A DNA stretch of 22,924 nucleotides, taken from assembly GCA_022826345.1 (NCBI GenBank), contig JAJDVB010000055.1, forward strand, positions 1 through 22,924, given 5' to 3'. Shown here one piece after another: positions 15,911-22,924 of this stretch. The position numbers were made by a program, and so were the translations under genes. The stretch comes from Alphaproteobacteria bacterium. Its GTDB lineage: Bacteria; Pseudomonadota; Alphaproteobacteria; UBA828. Below the pieces are notes generated by a model. It was not told the DNA's origin and searched no databases. It was given only the letters and a program-made list of their open reading frames with translations. Positions within the stretch are counted from its first letter, which is position 1. Each line of letters begins with the position of its first letter.

Positions 15911-16843
15911 TCAGGCCGAGGCGAGCACGCCCTTGAGCGCCTTCTCGTGGCCGAGGCCGAGGATCCAGGCTTCTTCGGTCTCGATGGGGCGGCGTTCGTC
16001 GGCCGTGAGATCGGGAGCACCGGCGAAGAAGGGCGCGAGACCGCCCAGAGCATCCAGCCGGGCGAAGGCCTCCGCGTTAACGCGCACCTGGGTGCTGTCG
16101 AGGATTTCGTCCTCGCCCCTGCGCGCGCGGACTTCGGCCCTGAGGAGGGAGGGATAGACCTCGGCGATCACGGCCGGCGCGTCGGGCGTTTGCAGGCCGG
16201 TCTCGAAGGGCCAGATCGCCGCGCGTCCCGCGATGCGCGGGTCCTCGACCAGGCGCTTGAGCGCAGGCAGGCCCAGCAGCATCTGGGAGCCGACGGAGCC
16301 CGAATAGGCCAACTGCCAGACCGTCTTGGCGCCGGTGGCGCGGATGTCGCAGAGGCGGCGCTCCGGCGGGTGCGCCTTCTGCTCCGTGCGCTCGGATGCC
16401 CGCACCGGAATCGTCAGGTAATCCCAGGTGCCGGGACGGCCCCAGAACGGACCGAGGCCCGGATAGGTGTCGTTGATGGCGGCCGCTACGTCGTAGCGAT
16501 TGTTGGCGTTGCCGGGTGCGTCTTTGATGCGCTCGGCCAGCCAATGCCAAAGCGTCATGGCGCACGCCTTGCCGGTCAGATGTTCGGCCACACCCGCCGG
16601 ATAGCCGAAGGGAAAGTCGAAGCCCACCAGCACCCGACGGCCTGCGTCCAACTCGCCGGCAAGCAAGCAAGCGAGGCTTTCGAGCGCCTCGTGGCGGGTG
16701 CGGACGTACGCCGGTTCGTCCACCGCGATTCCGCCCCCGACGCGGGCAACGGCCCACCAGATCGTATCCCTGGTGGGCTTGGCGGGACTCGGCTTCGACC
16801 GCGCCGACCAGTCGACAACGATGTGGGTGTGGAAAAGAGGCAC
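15911..16843 (-). CDS. RNase-H-fold-like protein (DUF429-like), function unknown
   Basis: The N-terminal HIVVDWSAR with D11 and the later RRVLVGFDFPFGYPAG with D76 fit the first strands and acidic residues of an RNase-H-like fold of the DUF429 type. Homologues are, as I recall, variously labelled as molybdopterin- or cobalamin-related without evidence. The 310 residues include RYDVAAAIN, GPFWGRPGTWDYLTIPVR, GSQMLLGLPALKRL, IWPFETGLQTPDAPAVIAEVYPS and a C-terminal EEAWILGLGHEKALKGVL. The pattern resembles predicted nucleases acting on nucleic acids but catalysis is unproven. The GTG at 16843 follows the end of the PIN-fusion toxin gene by ten bases on the same strand, so it may be the third gene of that operon. 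No strong ribosome site is visible. Confidence 0.6.
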   Translation of the reverse strand: MPLFHTHIVVDWSARSKPSPAKPTRDTIWWAVARVGGGIAVDEPAYVRTRHEALESLACLLAGELDAGRRVLVGFDFPFGYPAGVAEHLTGKACAMTLWHWLAERIKDAPGNANNRYDVAAAINDTYPGLGPFWGRPGTWDYLTIPVRASERTEQKAHPPERRLCDIRATGAKTVWQLAYSGSVGSQMLLGLPALKRLVEDPRIAGRAAIWPFETGLQTPDAPAVIAEVYPSLLRAEVRARRGEDEILDSTQVRVNAEAFARLDALGGLAPFFAGAPDLTADERRPIETEEAWILGLGHEKALKGVLASA

Positions 16844-16853
16844 GGCTTGACCG

Positions 16854-17687
16854 TCAGAGCGAAATCCCGGTCAGGCGCTCGTAGCCGGCGCGCCAGTGTA
16901 CGCTAAGGTGAAGACCGTAACGCCAACCATCTTTGGCGTGGCCGTCAATCATTGAGCAGGCCCGTTCGAATATCGGCTGCCATTCGGTGCCGAGACTTCC
17001 CCGCCCGAGCTGCCCAAGCGCAAACAGGTCTATACACTCCTCGTCACTCAGTTGATGGAACAGGCGTTTCAGGCGTTTGCCCGCCGGTGAGTCGAGAATG
17101 AGAGTTCTGTCCTCATGTGTGGTGATCGACAATCCTGCTCTTCCGACATCGAGCGCGGCAAAGATGTTCTCCTCGGTCTCGTCGAGGAGGTCACTGGCAG
17201 CAACAAGCTCGGCGACCTTATCGTGCGTGATGATGAGGCGGGTCGCGGCGGATTGGATGCTGTCCGCAACCCCCTTAGCCCCGATGTATTGGACATCGGC
17301 AGCCAGCGCGTGACCCGCGACCGTATCTTTCAGTCTTCGATCCGCCGTGATCAGCGTCGAACCCGTTGCTTCGGCGCAGGCGATGTAGAGGCAGTCGTAG
17401 ACTGGATGGTCGATTTGCACGGCGATCTGAGCAGCACGCCCGATCAAATCGGCGCTCAGCCTCAGGACGACTGCCTCGCGAACTCGGTGCAGCTCCCGGA
17501 AATATGGTTGAGGATCGCCGATCTCTCGCAGGCGGGCCTTCTTCCAGAATATGTTGGCGAGTTCGACAAGCACAAAATCAGGAGCGAACCGTTCAAGCCT
17601 GTGTCCAAGCAATAGGCGTGCTTCTTCCGAATACTTCTCGCAAACGTACCACTTGACGACCACGCTGGCGTCGACAGTGAACTTCAC
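16854..17687 (-). CDS. PIN-domain toxin (VapC-like) fused to a C-terminal DUF3775-like domain
   Basis: Residues about 1-135 form a PIN ribonuclease domain, as in VapC/FitB toxins: FTVDASVVVKW with D6, LVELANIFWKK with E42, YDCLYIACAEATGSTLITAD with D98 and D116. All four acidic residues are present, so it should be active. Residues about 150-277 are an added domain: THDKVAELVAASDLLDETEE, LKRLFHQLSDEECIDLFALG, then QLGRGSLGTEWQPIF and a final WRYGLHLSVHWRAGYERLTG. This resembles DUF3775, a domain of unknown function in alphaproteobacteria; the call is from pattern memory. VapC toxins are usually about 130-140 residues, so 277 is exceptional. The start overlaps the antitoxin stop by four bases. 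The frame is continuous and no frameshift is seen. Confidence 0.85.
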   Translation of the reverse strand: MKFTVDASVVVKWYVCEKYSEEARLLLGHRLERFAPDFVLVELANIFWKKARLREIGDPQPYFRELHRVREAVVLRLSADLIGRAAQIAVQIDHPVYDCLYIACAEATGSTLITADRRLKDTVAGHALAADVQYIGAKGVADSIQSAATRLIITHDKVAELVAASDLLDETEENIFAALDVGRAGLSITTHEDRTLILDSPAGKRLKRLFHQLSDEECIDLFALGQLGRGSLGTEWQPIFERACSMIDGHAKDGWRYGLHLSVHWRAGYERLTGISL

Positions 17688-17920
17688 CGATCGCGATCCT
17701 GCCGCAGCAGATCGACGCTGTCGGTCTGGGGCACATCCGCGGTCTCACGGGCGAGCTCCGCGGTGCGCTCCCTGAATGCGGCCATGCGCAGATGGTGGTT
17801 CACCTCCTGGCTGAGCACGAAGCGCAACTCTGCTTCCAGCGAGCGCTGATTGGCCTTTGCTTGCGCCTTCAGCGCGTCGATCACCCGATCGTCGAGGTTG
17901 CGGATCGTCACGTTACCCAT
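17684..17920 (-). CDS. Ribbon-helix-helix antitoxin (FitA/VapB-like)
   Basis: Neutralises the adjacent PIN toxin and is expected to bind the shared promoter. The 78 residues start MGNVTIRNLDDRVIDALKAQ, a typical FitA/Arc-like ribbon-helix-helix with the N-terminal strand VTIRNL, followed by RSLEAELRFVLSQEV; the C-terminal tail, about residues 45-78, is acidic and would wrap the toxin. The ATG at 17920 lies six bases after a run of eight G residues that serves as the ribosome site. The stop overlaps the toxin start in ATGA, the usual antitoxin-first order. Longer open frame upstream has no support. Confidence 0.9.
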   Translation of the reverse strand: MGNVTIRNLDDRVIDALKAQAKANQRSLEAELRFVLSQEVNHHLRMAAFRERTAELARETADVPQTDSVDLLRQDRDR

Positions 17921-17935
17921 GGATCGTCCCCCCCC

Positions 17936-17968
17936 AATGATGACATTTTGATAGCATATTGAAAGCAT
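17936..17968 (-). promoter_or_regulatory. Three phased 11-bp direct repeats upstream of antitoxin, candidate operator
   Basis: On the plus strand AATGATGACAT (17936-17946), TTTGATAGCAT (17947-17957) and ATTGAAAGCAT (17958-17968) follow one another without gaps. On the minus strand each carries ATG(C/T)-N-TCA. The repeat period is one helical turn, as expected for several RHH dimers bound side by side. A candidate minus-strand -10, TATCAA or TATGCT, lies inside the repeats, with TTGCCC or TTGTCC as -35, so binding would block transcription. Confidence 0.55.
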
Positions 17969-18058
17969 CAGGGCAACGGACAACAGCCGCGGCGTGACAG
18001 TGGCAAGCCGGTGCGTCACCCTTGGCGACCACCGCAGGAGAGACATCGAGACCAAACC

Positions 18059-19609
18059 ATGCGAACAATCCACCGCCTGAAACGCGTCGCGATGGCCGTT
18101 GCAGCCGTCTTCGTGAGCGCCGTTGCGCTTGCCGCAGTGGCCCCGCCCTCTCTGGCTGCGCCCCTTACCCTCACCCTCGTCCACGTCAACGACTGGGACC
18201 AGATGGCGGGGAGCCGTGGCGCGGGCGGCGCGGCGAAGATCGCAACCGTGGTCGCCGAAGAACGCGCGCGAGCGGAGGCCGAGGGCGGCCTCGCGCTGGT
18301 CACCTTCGGCGGCGACATGATCTCGCCCTCCGTGCTCTCCGGGATCGACAAGGGCGCTCACATGATCGACCTCGCCAATGCCGTCGGCTTCGACGTGGCG
18401 GTCCTCGGCAACCACGAGTTCGATTTCGGCCCGGACGTGCTGCGAGAGCGGCTCGCGGAGTCGGAAACTATCTGGCTCGCGGGCAACGTGACGATCGCGG
18501 GCGGCGGCTTCCCCGGCACCACGGCGACGACGGCGGTGGAGAGGGACGGCTACCGGATCGGCTTCCTCGGCCTGATCACGACGGAAACCCCGGTGATCTC
18601 AAGCCCCGGCCCCGATGTCGCCTTCGCGCCCGTTGCCGAGACGGGCGCGGCGCTTGCCCAACACTTGAAGTCTGAGGGCGCCGATATCGTCGTCGCGCTG
18701 ACTCATCAGGGGCTCGGCGCCGACCTGGAGCTGCTGCGCAAGGTCAAGGGAATCGACGTCGTGCTCGGCGGCCACGACCATCTTTTGATCGCCCACCACG
18801 ATGGCCGGCACGCAGTGATGAAGGCGGGGTCCCAGGGCCGCCACGTCGGCGTGCTCACCCTGAAGATCGACCGCGTGGAAGGCCGCGGCGGTGCAACCAG
18901 GGTCGTCTGGACCCCGGACTTCCGTCTCCGCTCGACAGCGGACATAGAAGGCGATGCCAAACTCGCCACCAAGGTTCGCGACTATCAAGCAAGCCTCGAC
19001 GAGACCCTGGACGTGGTGATCGGCGAGACCGCGGTGGAGCTCAGCACACGCGGCTTCCTGCACGGATCGGCCGAGACCGCCTTCGGCAATCTGCTGGCGG
19101 ACGCCATGCGCGAGGCGACCGGTGCCGACATCGCGCTCACCAACGGCGGCGGCATTCGCGGCGACACGGACTATCCGCCCGGCACCAAGCTCACCCGCAA
19201 GACGGTGCTGACGGAGCTTCCCTTCGGCAACAAGACCGTGGTGCTTCGCCTCACCGGCGCCCAAGTGCGGGAAGCGCTGGAGAACAGCGTGAGCCGGGCC
19301 GAGAACCCTTCGGGCCGGTTCCCGCAGGTCTCGGGCCTCGCCTTCACCTTCGATGCGCGGTTGCCGCCGGCCGAACGGGTGACGAGCGTCATGGTGGGCG
19401 CCGCGCCGCTGGACGGCGACCAGACTTACACGCTTGCGACCAACAGTTTCCTCGCGAACGGCGGCGACGACTATCGCGTGTTCAGGGCCGGCGAGTTGGT
19501 GGTCGATTCAGCGTCCGGCAGCCTGATGGCCGGCCAGCTGATCGACCACATCATTACGGCCGGCAGTGTCGCGCCGAAGATCGAGGGGCGGATCACCCGC
19601 GAAGACTGA
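18059..19609 (+). CDS. Exported bifunctional metallophosphatase / 5'-nucleotidase
   Basis: Predicted to hydrolyse nucleotides outside the cytoplasm to nucleoside and phosphate. Start 18059 gives a clear signal peptide (RLKR, hydrophobic core, cleavage near LAA at 32-34); a GTG 48 bp upstream would spoil it. The 516-residue product has the metallophosphatase domain with VHVNDWDQM (D45), GGDMISPS (D86), VLGNHEFDFG (N118, H119), VVALTHQG and VLGGHDHLL, then the C-terminal 5'-nucleotidase domain with GNLLADAMREATGADIALTNGGGIRGD, ELPFGNKTVVLRLTGAQVREALE and YTLATNSFLANGGDDY. In classical UshA-type enzymes the first motif is NDxH; here the His is D47, as in a divergent subfamily, so metal use may differ. 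It precedes an exported nucleosidase gene by 106 bp on the same strand. Confidence 0.9.
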   Translation: MRTIHRLKRVAMAVAAVFVSAVALAAVAPPSLAAPLTLTLVHVNDWDQMAGSRGAGGAAKIATVVAEERARAEAEGGLALVTFGGDMISPSVLSGIDKGAHMIDLANAVGFDVAVLGNHEFDFGPDVLRERLAESETIWLAGNVTIAGGGFPGTTATTAVERDGYRIGFLGLITTETPVISSPGPDVAFAPVAETGAALAQHLKSEGADIVVALTHQGLGADLELLRKVKGIDVVLGGHDHLLIAHHDGRHAVMKAGSQGRHVGVLTLKIDRVEGRGGATRVVWTPDFRLRSTADIEGDAKLATKVRDYQASLDETLDVVIGETAVELSTRGFLHGSAETAFGNLLADAMREATGADIALTNGGGIRGDTDYPPGTKLTRKTVLTELPFGNKTVVLRLTGAQVREALENSVSRAENPSGRFPQVSGLAFTFDARLPPAERVTSVMVGAAPLDGDQTYTLATNSFLANGGDDYRVFRAGELVVDSASGSLMAGQLIDHIITAGSVAPKIEGRITRED

Positions 19610-19715
19610 CGCATATCACGGCGGGCACGGGAAGATTGCGGGTCGCCGGATTTCGCTTCACGCTCGCGCTGCCCCGAAGCCCGAACGGCATCCCTCCAAT
19701 GAGGAGCACGCGACG

Positions 19716-20666
19716 ATGACACTCTTTAAGTTTATGCCGCGCTCGGTGCGCATCCCCATCGCCGGCCTCGTCACCGCACTGCTGCTGGCAACGACCGCGC
19801 CGGCAGACGCGCACGCCATTCGGGACGAGACCCCGCGCATCGCCGTGGTCTCCGCCTTCGCGCCGGAGCTCGCGATCCTTCAGGGAGAGCTGGAAGGCGC
19901 GTCGTCGCACTCGGTCAACGGCGTCGCCTTCACCACTGGCACCCTGGAGGGACGCGACGTGGTGCTCTTCCTAAGCGGGATCAGCGTCGTCAACGCGGCC
20001 ATGACGGTGCAGCTTGCGCTGGATCACTTCGCCATCGAGCGCATCGTGTTCTCGGGCATCGCCGGCGGCGTCGATCCTGGACTGAACATCGGCGATGTCG
20101 TGATCGCGGACCGCTGGGGGCAATATCTCGAAATGCTTTTCGCCCGCGAGGTCGACGGCGGCTGGATGACAATGCCGTTCTTCGAGTACCCCTACGCGAA
20201 CTTCGGCATGATGTTCCCACGCTCGGTCACCGTGCTCCGCCCCGGCGCCGAGGCGCCCGAAACCCGCTTCTGGTTCCCGGTGGACGAGGCGCTGCTCACG
20301 AGCGCCGGCAGCGCGGCGAGCGACGTGACCCTCGCCCGCTGCACGGCGGAGGACAGGTGCCTCGAGAAGGCTCCGAAGATCGTTGTCGGCGGCTCGGGCG
20401 TCTCGGGCGGCGCTTTCATCGACAACGCGGCCTTCCGCACCTGGGCCTTCGAGACCTTCGGCGCGCGGGTGCTGGACATGGAGAGCGCGGCCGTGGCCCA
20501 CGTGGCCTACGCCAACGACGTGCCCTTCCTCGCCGTCCGCAGCCTCGCCGACCTGGCCGGGGGCGGCGAAAGCGCGAACCAGATGGAGGTTTTTTTGGGC
20601 CTCGCGGCGGGCAACGCGGCGGCGGTGGTCAAGGCCCTGCTCAGGGCGATGCCGGGCGAGAACTGA
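19716..20666 (+). CDS. Exported 5'-methylthioadenosine/S-adenosylhomocysteine nucleosidase-like protein
   Basis: Family members cleave the glycosidic bond of MTA, SAH or related nucleosides. The ATG at 19716 is preceded by GAGGAG nine bases away; the frame is open 50 codons upstream but without signal or ribosome site. The 316 residues start with a signal peptide (about 1-32, cleavage near ADAHA), unlike the cytoplasmic MtnN of most bacteria. The catalytic set is present: E51 in SAFAPELAIL, GIAGGVDP, LDMESAAVAHVAY, and D279 in VRSLADLAGG. An insertion, about residues 150-230 including YPYANFGMMFPRSVTV, makes it longer than MtnN (about 230). Its place after the exported nucleotidase suggests stepwise periplasmic breakdown of nucleotides to a free base. 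Confidence 0.87.
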   Translation: MTLFKFMPRSVRIPIAGLVTALLLATTAPADAHAIRDETPRIAVVSAFAPELAILQGELEGASSHSVNGVAFTTGTLEGRDVVLFLSGISVVNAAMTVQLALDHFAIERIVFSGIAGGVDPGLNIGDVVIADRWGQYLEMLFAREVDGGWMTMPFFEYPYANFGMMFPRSVTVLRPGAEAPETRFWFPVDEALLTSAGSAASDVTLARCTAEDRCLEKAPKIVVGGSGVSGGAFIDNAAFRTWAFETFGARVLDMESAAVAHVAYANDVPFLAVRSLADLAGGGESANQMEVFLGLAAGNAAAVVKALLRAMPGEN

Positions 20667-20699
20667 CGGCGCCAGAGCTTGCGCAGTCCCCTCGCCCGC

Positions 20700-21329
20700 T
20701 CAGGTGATGAACGGGATGAGCACCATGATTCCGAGGGTGAGGACGGCGAGCCCGATCGCCGCCGCTGCGCCGTAACGGTGCTCGAGGATGCGCCGGGCCT
20801 TGGGGCCCAGATACCAGAGAATCGCCGCCTCGACGTAGAAGCGCATGCCCCGGGCGACGAGCGATGCCGCGATGAAGGCGCCCACGTTGAGGTGTGCGGC
20901 GCCGCTCGCGACGGCGACCAGCTTGTAAGGCAGCGGCGTCAGCGCACCGGCGGCGACGAACCAGGCACCCCACTTGTCCCTGTACTCGTAGAAGGTCTCG
21001 AGGTCGCCGGCGTGGCCTGAGAGGGCCAGCAAGGGCTCGCCCAGCCAGTCGTAGAGAAAGTAGCCGATCAGGTAGCCGGTGAGCCCGCCGCCGACCGAGG
21101 ACACCGTGGCGATGCCGGCGAAGAGCCACGCCTTGGCGCGCTTCGCCAGCACCATGGGGATGAGCAGCAGGTCCGGCGGCACCGGCAGGAACAGGCTCTG
21201 CAGGTAGCAGAGGCCCGCCAGCACCCAGACGGCACGGCGCGTGCCGGCGCTCTCGATCGCCCAGTCGTAGAGCCGTCGGAGGAGATGGCGCTGCCCTCTC
21301 GGCGCAGGCATGGCGCTGTCGTCGGTCAT
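20700..21329 (-). CDS. YqaA/DedA-type VTT-domain inner-membrane protein
   Basis: VTT-domain (SNARE-associated, DedA-like) membrane protein, a family connected with lipid or proton-linked membrane homeostasis, but the function of this branch is unknown. The 209 residues include a first segment SLFLPVPPDLLLIPMVLAKR with paired prolines, GGGLTGYLIGYFLYDWLGEP, WGAWFVAAGALTPLPYKLVAVASGAAHLNVGAFIAAS and a final hydrophobic helix IGLAVLTLGIMVLIPF. The motif GALTPLPYK fits the conserved re-entrant part of VTT proteins. Its size and compactness fit YqaA rather than full DedA. No clear ribosome site precedes the ATG at 21329; an ATG six codons later is an alternative. It converges with the nucleosidase gene. 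Confidence 0.85.
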   Translation of the reverse strand: MTDDSAMPAPRGQRHLLRRLYDWAIESAGTRRAVWVLAGLCYLQSLFLPVPPDLLLIPMVLAKRAKAWLFAGIATVSSVGGGLTGYLIGYFLYDWLGEPLLALSGHAGDLETFYEYRDKWGAWFVAAGALTPLPYKLVAVASGAAHLNVGAFIAASLVARGMRFYVEAAILWYLGPKARRILEHRYGAAAAIGLAVLTLGIMVLIPFIT

Positions 21330-21388
21330 GTCGGATACGTGTGAACGGCCCCGGAGCTGCGGCCCGCGCGGATGGTGGGAGGCGGAGT

Positions 21389-22696
21389 CTACCCCCTAAA
21401 CAGCTTGCGGTCTTTGCGCTTGTTCCATGCCACCGCGAGCGGCAGGAACCAGGGGCGGCCGGTGTAGAACGGCTTGGTGGGGAAGGGCCGGCCGTCGAAG
21501 GGGCTCGCGGCCTCGGGGTCCCCCAGCACCCGGAGCGCGGTCTTGTGGCCGAGATAGGTGCCCATGGGCACGCCGGAGCCGCACCAGCCCATGGCGTACT
21601 CGACGCCGTCGTGGCTCCCGGTATGCGGCATCATGTCGAAGGTGAAGGCGGTCTTGCCGGTCCAGCAATGGCTGATCTTCACGCCCTGCAGCGCCGGCAC
21701 GATCTGCACCATGGCATCGCGGAGGTAACGCGCCTTCTGCACGAGGTCGGCGGGCGGCTCGGCGCTGAGGCCGCCGAAGAGAATGCGCGTGCCGTCCTCG
21801 TTGGGGCGTATCCAGCAGGGCGAGTAGCGGTGCTCGACCATCGGCCGCATGCCCGGCGCGATGTGCTCGACACGATCCTCGGGCAGGGGCTCGGTGGCGA
21901 TCATGAAGGCGTCGACCGGCACCACGCGGCGGCGCAGCCACTGGGCGGCCTTGGGCGTGTACCCGTTGGTCGCGACGATCACGTGGCCCGCCCGCACCGT
22001 GCCGCGCGGCGTTGTCACGCGGAAGCCGTTGCCGGTACGCTCGATGGCTCGCACCGGGCAGTGGCCGATGATGCGCGCGCCGTCTCGCGCGGCCCGCTCC
22101 AGCAGACCCGCGTGGTAAAGGCCTGCGTGGATCGTGCCGTTGCCGCGCAGAATCTGCCCGCCGTGGTAGTGCCCTTTGCGGTAGACCGCCGGTGCCTCGC
22201 CGGGCCCGACCATCTCCGCGTCGACCGGGACGCCGTCCTCCCGCATCATGGCGAGATCGCGCGAGAGGCCGTCGAACACGCGCTTCGACGGCGCCGCGAT
22301 GAAGCGGCCGGTGTTGCGGTAGAAGCAAGCGATCTGCTCCTTCTCGATCAGGGCGGCCGCGAAGTCGTGGGCGGCGATCGCCGCGCGGCAGACCTCGGCC
22401 GCCCGCGCGCGCCCGAGCTTGGGCACCATGTCGCCATACTTGTGCCAGACCTGGCGGCCGAGATAGCCGGCGTTGCGGGTGCTGGCGCCGTGGCCTGCGG
22501 CCTCCGCATCGAGGACCACCGCCTCCCGCCCCCGGCGCGCGAGGGTGAGCGCGGCGGAAAGCCCGACGTTGCCCGCGCCCACGATCACCACCTCGGCCTC
22601 GGCCGGCGGCGCCTCGTCGGTGATATCAGGCCGCGGCGCCAGGTCCCACCAATACGGGGTGGTTTTGAAATCCGCCGTCAGCACGTCCCGCGCCAT
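21389..22696 (-). CDS. FAD-dependent oxidoreductase, gamma-glutamylputrescine oxidase-like
   Basis: A DAO-fold flavoenzyme that oxidises amines or amino acids. The ATG at 22696 follows GGAGAGAGCG; a GTG five codons earlier overlaps GGAGA and is less likely. The 435 residues have the PuuB-type N-terminal segment TTPYWWDLAPRP, the dinucleotide motif VIVGAGNVGLSAAL with G40, G42 and G45, DAEAAGHGASTRNAGYLG, RNTGRFI, VIVATNGYTPKAAQWLRRRVVPVDAF, RILFGGLSAEPP, and a C-terminal HCWTGKTAFTFDMMPH with YAMGWCGSGVPMGTYLGHKTA. This fits the PuuB/OrdL group; the substrate may be gamma-glutamylputrescine, glycine-like or another N-alkyl amino acid and cannot be chosen here. No transporter or aldehyde dehydrogenase is adjacent within the window. 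Confidence 0.88.
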   Translation of the reverse strand: MARDVLTADFKTTPYWWDLAPRPDITDEAPPAEAEVVIVGAGNVGLSAALTLARRGREAVVLDAEAAGHGASTRNAGYLGRQVWHKYGDMVPKLGRARAAEVCRAAIAAHDFAAALIEKEQIACFYRNTGRFIAAPSKRVFDGLSRDLAMMREDGVPVDAEMVGPGEAPAVYRKGHYHGGQILRGNGTIHAGLYHAGLLERAARDGARIIGHCPVRAIERTGNGFRVTTPRGTVRAGHVIVATNGYTPKAAQWLRRRVVPVDAFMIATEPLPEDRVEHIAPGMRPMVEHRYSPCWIRPNEDGTRILFGGLSAEPPADLVQKARYLRDAMVQIVPALQGVKISHCWTGKTAFTFDMMPHTGSHDGVEYAMGWCGSGVPMGTYLGHKTALRVLGDPEAASPFDGRPFPTKPFYTGRPWFLPLAVAWNKRKDRKLFRG

Positions 22697-22814
22697 CGCT
22701 CTCTCCGGCACTCTCCAGATCGCATTCTTCGACTTTTAGAGCCGAAGAGTATGCCGGAGCAATGATGAGAGCTATGGATTATCCGTAGCCATCCGGCGTA
22801 GGCCGCCTGTCCTG

Positions 22815-22832
22815 TTGGCACGGTCTTTGGCA
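22815..22832 (+). promoter_or_regulatory. Weak sigma-54-like element
   Basis: TTGGCACGGTCTTTGGCA has a strong -24-like TTGGCACG, but the following -12 GC is one base further than the standard spacing. It points to the right, beyond the window. Treat as a lead only. Confidence 0.25.
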
Positions 22833-22861
22833 GGCTGAGCGTCCGTGTAGTGGGTGCTTCG

Positions 22862-22893
22862 TAAGTGTCCACTTCGATTCAGGTGGACACTTA
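22862..22893. repeat. 11-bp perfect inverted repeat near right edge
   Basis: TAAGTGTCCAC at 22862-22872 and GTGGACACTTA at 22883-22893 are exact reverse complements with a 10-base loop. The context (no flanking gene end) does not decide between an operator, a mobile-element end and a hairpin. Confidence 0.6.
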
Positions 22894-22924
22894 GCTGATG
22901 TCAGTTGCCGATGAGCAGTCGGGC

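Noticed and set aside
15143..16906. A 587-codon plus-strand frame
   Set aside because: It overlaps the MetE-like gene in another frame and then runs antisense to the RNase-H-fold-like gene; no domain is visible.
21341..22765. A 474-codon plus-strand frame
   Set aside because: It is antisense to the FAD oxidase, which has clear flavin-binding motifs; composition is that of a shadow.

Overview
The window is GC-rich chromosomal DNA, most likely from an alphaproteobacterium. The evidence is the gene content: a COQ9-family protein beside a peptide deformylase, an IalB-family exported protein overlapping rlmN, and the block rph-rdgB-hemW. I cannot place it below class level.

Layout. (1) 1-2126: two unrelated-in-detail tyrosine recombinase genes in tandem on the minus strand; the left one runs off the window and keeps its catalytic residues, the right one has lost its C-terminal catalytic half. 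(2) 2283-2347: six DnaA-box-like units repeated every 11-12 bp, just upstream of a plus-strand bifunctional beta-oxidation gene. (3) 4489-6203: rlmN and an IalB-like gene. (4) 6389-7645: def and a COQ9 gene. (5) 7674-10200: the tightly packed operon rph-rdgB-hemW on the minus strand. (6) 10406-12117: an orphan STAS protein and a lipoprotein with a TbpB-like C-terminal barrel domain. (7) 12749-13579: an IclR-family regulator behind an AT-rich promoter region. (8) 13580-14717: a gene-poor stretch with an excisionase-like remnant, a perfect 25-bp inverted repeat, a possible 29-residue membrane peptide and an AT-rich island with a 22-bp palindrome. (9) 14718-15893: a MetE C-terminal-like protein. 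(10) 15911-17920: a toxin-antitoxin pair whose PIN toxin is fused to a second domain, followed closely by an RNase-H-fold-like protein gene. (11) 18059-20663: an exported 5'-nucleotidase and an exported MTA/SAH nucleosidase in series. (12) 20700-22696: a VTT-domain membrane protein and an FAD-dependent amine/amino-acid oxidase.

Housekeeping segments (3)-(5) look like stable core genome. The accessory signal is concentrated at the left edge and in 10.7-18.0 kb, where AT-rich islands, truncated mobile-element genes, inverted repeats and the toxin-antitoxin locus occur. The most unusual items are the phased DnaA-box-like array, the PIN toxin fusion with its three phased operator-like repeats, the 25-bp inverted repeat with the adjacent small membrane ORF, and the TbpB-like lipoprotein. 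None of these is proved by sequence reading alone.
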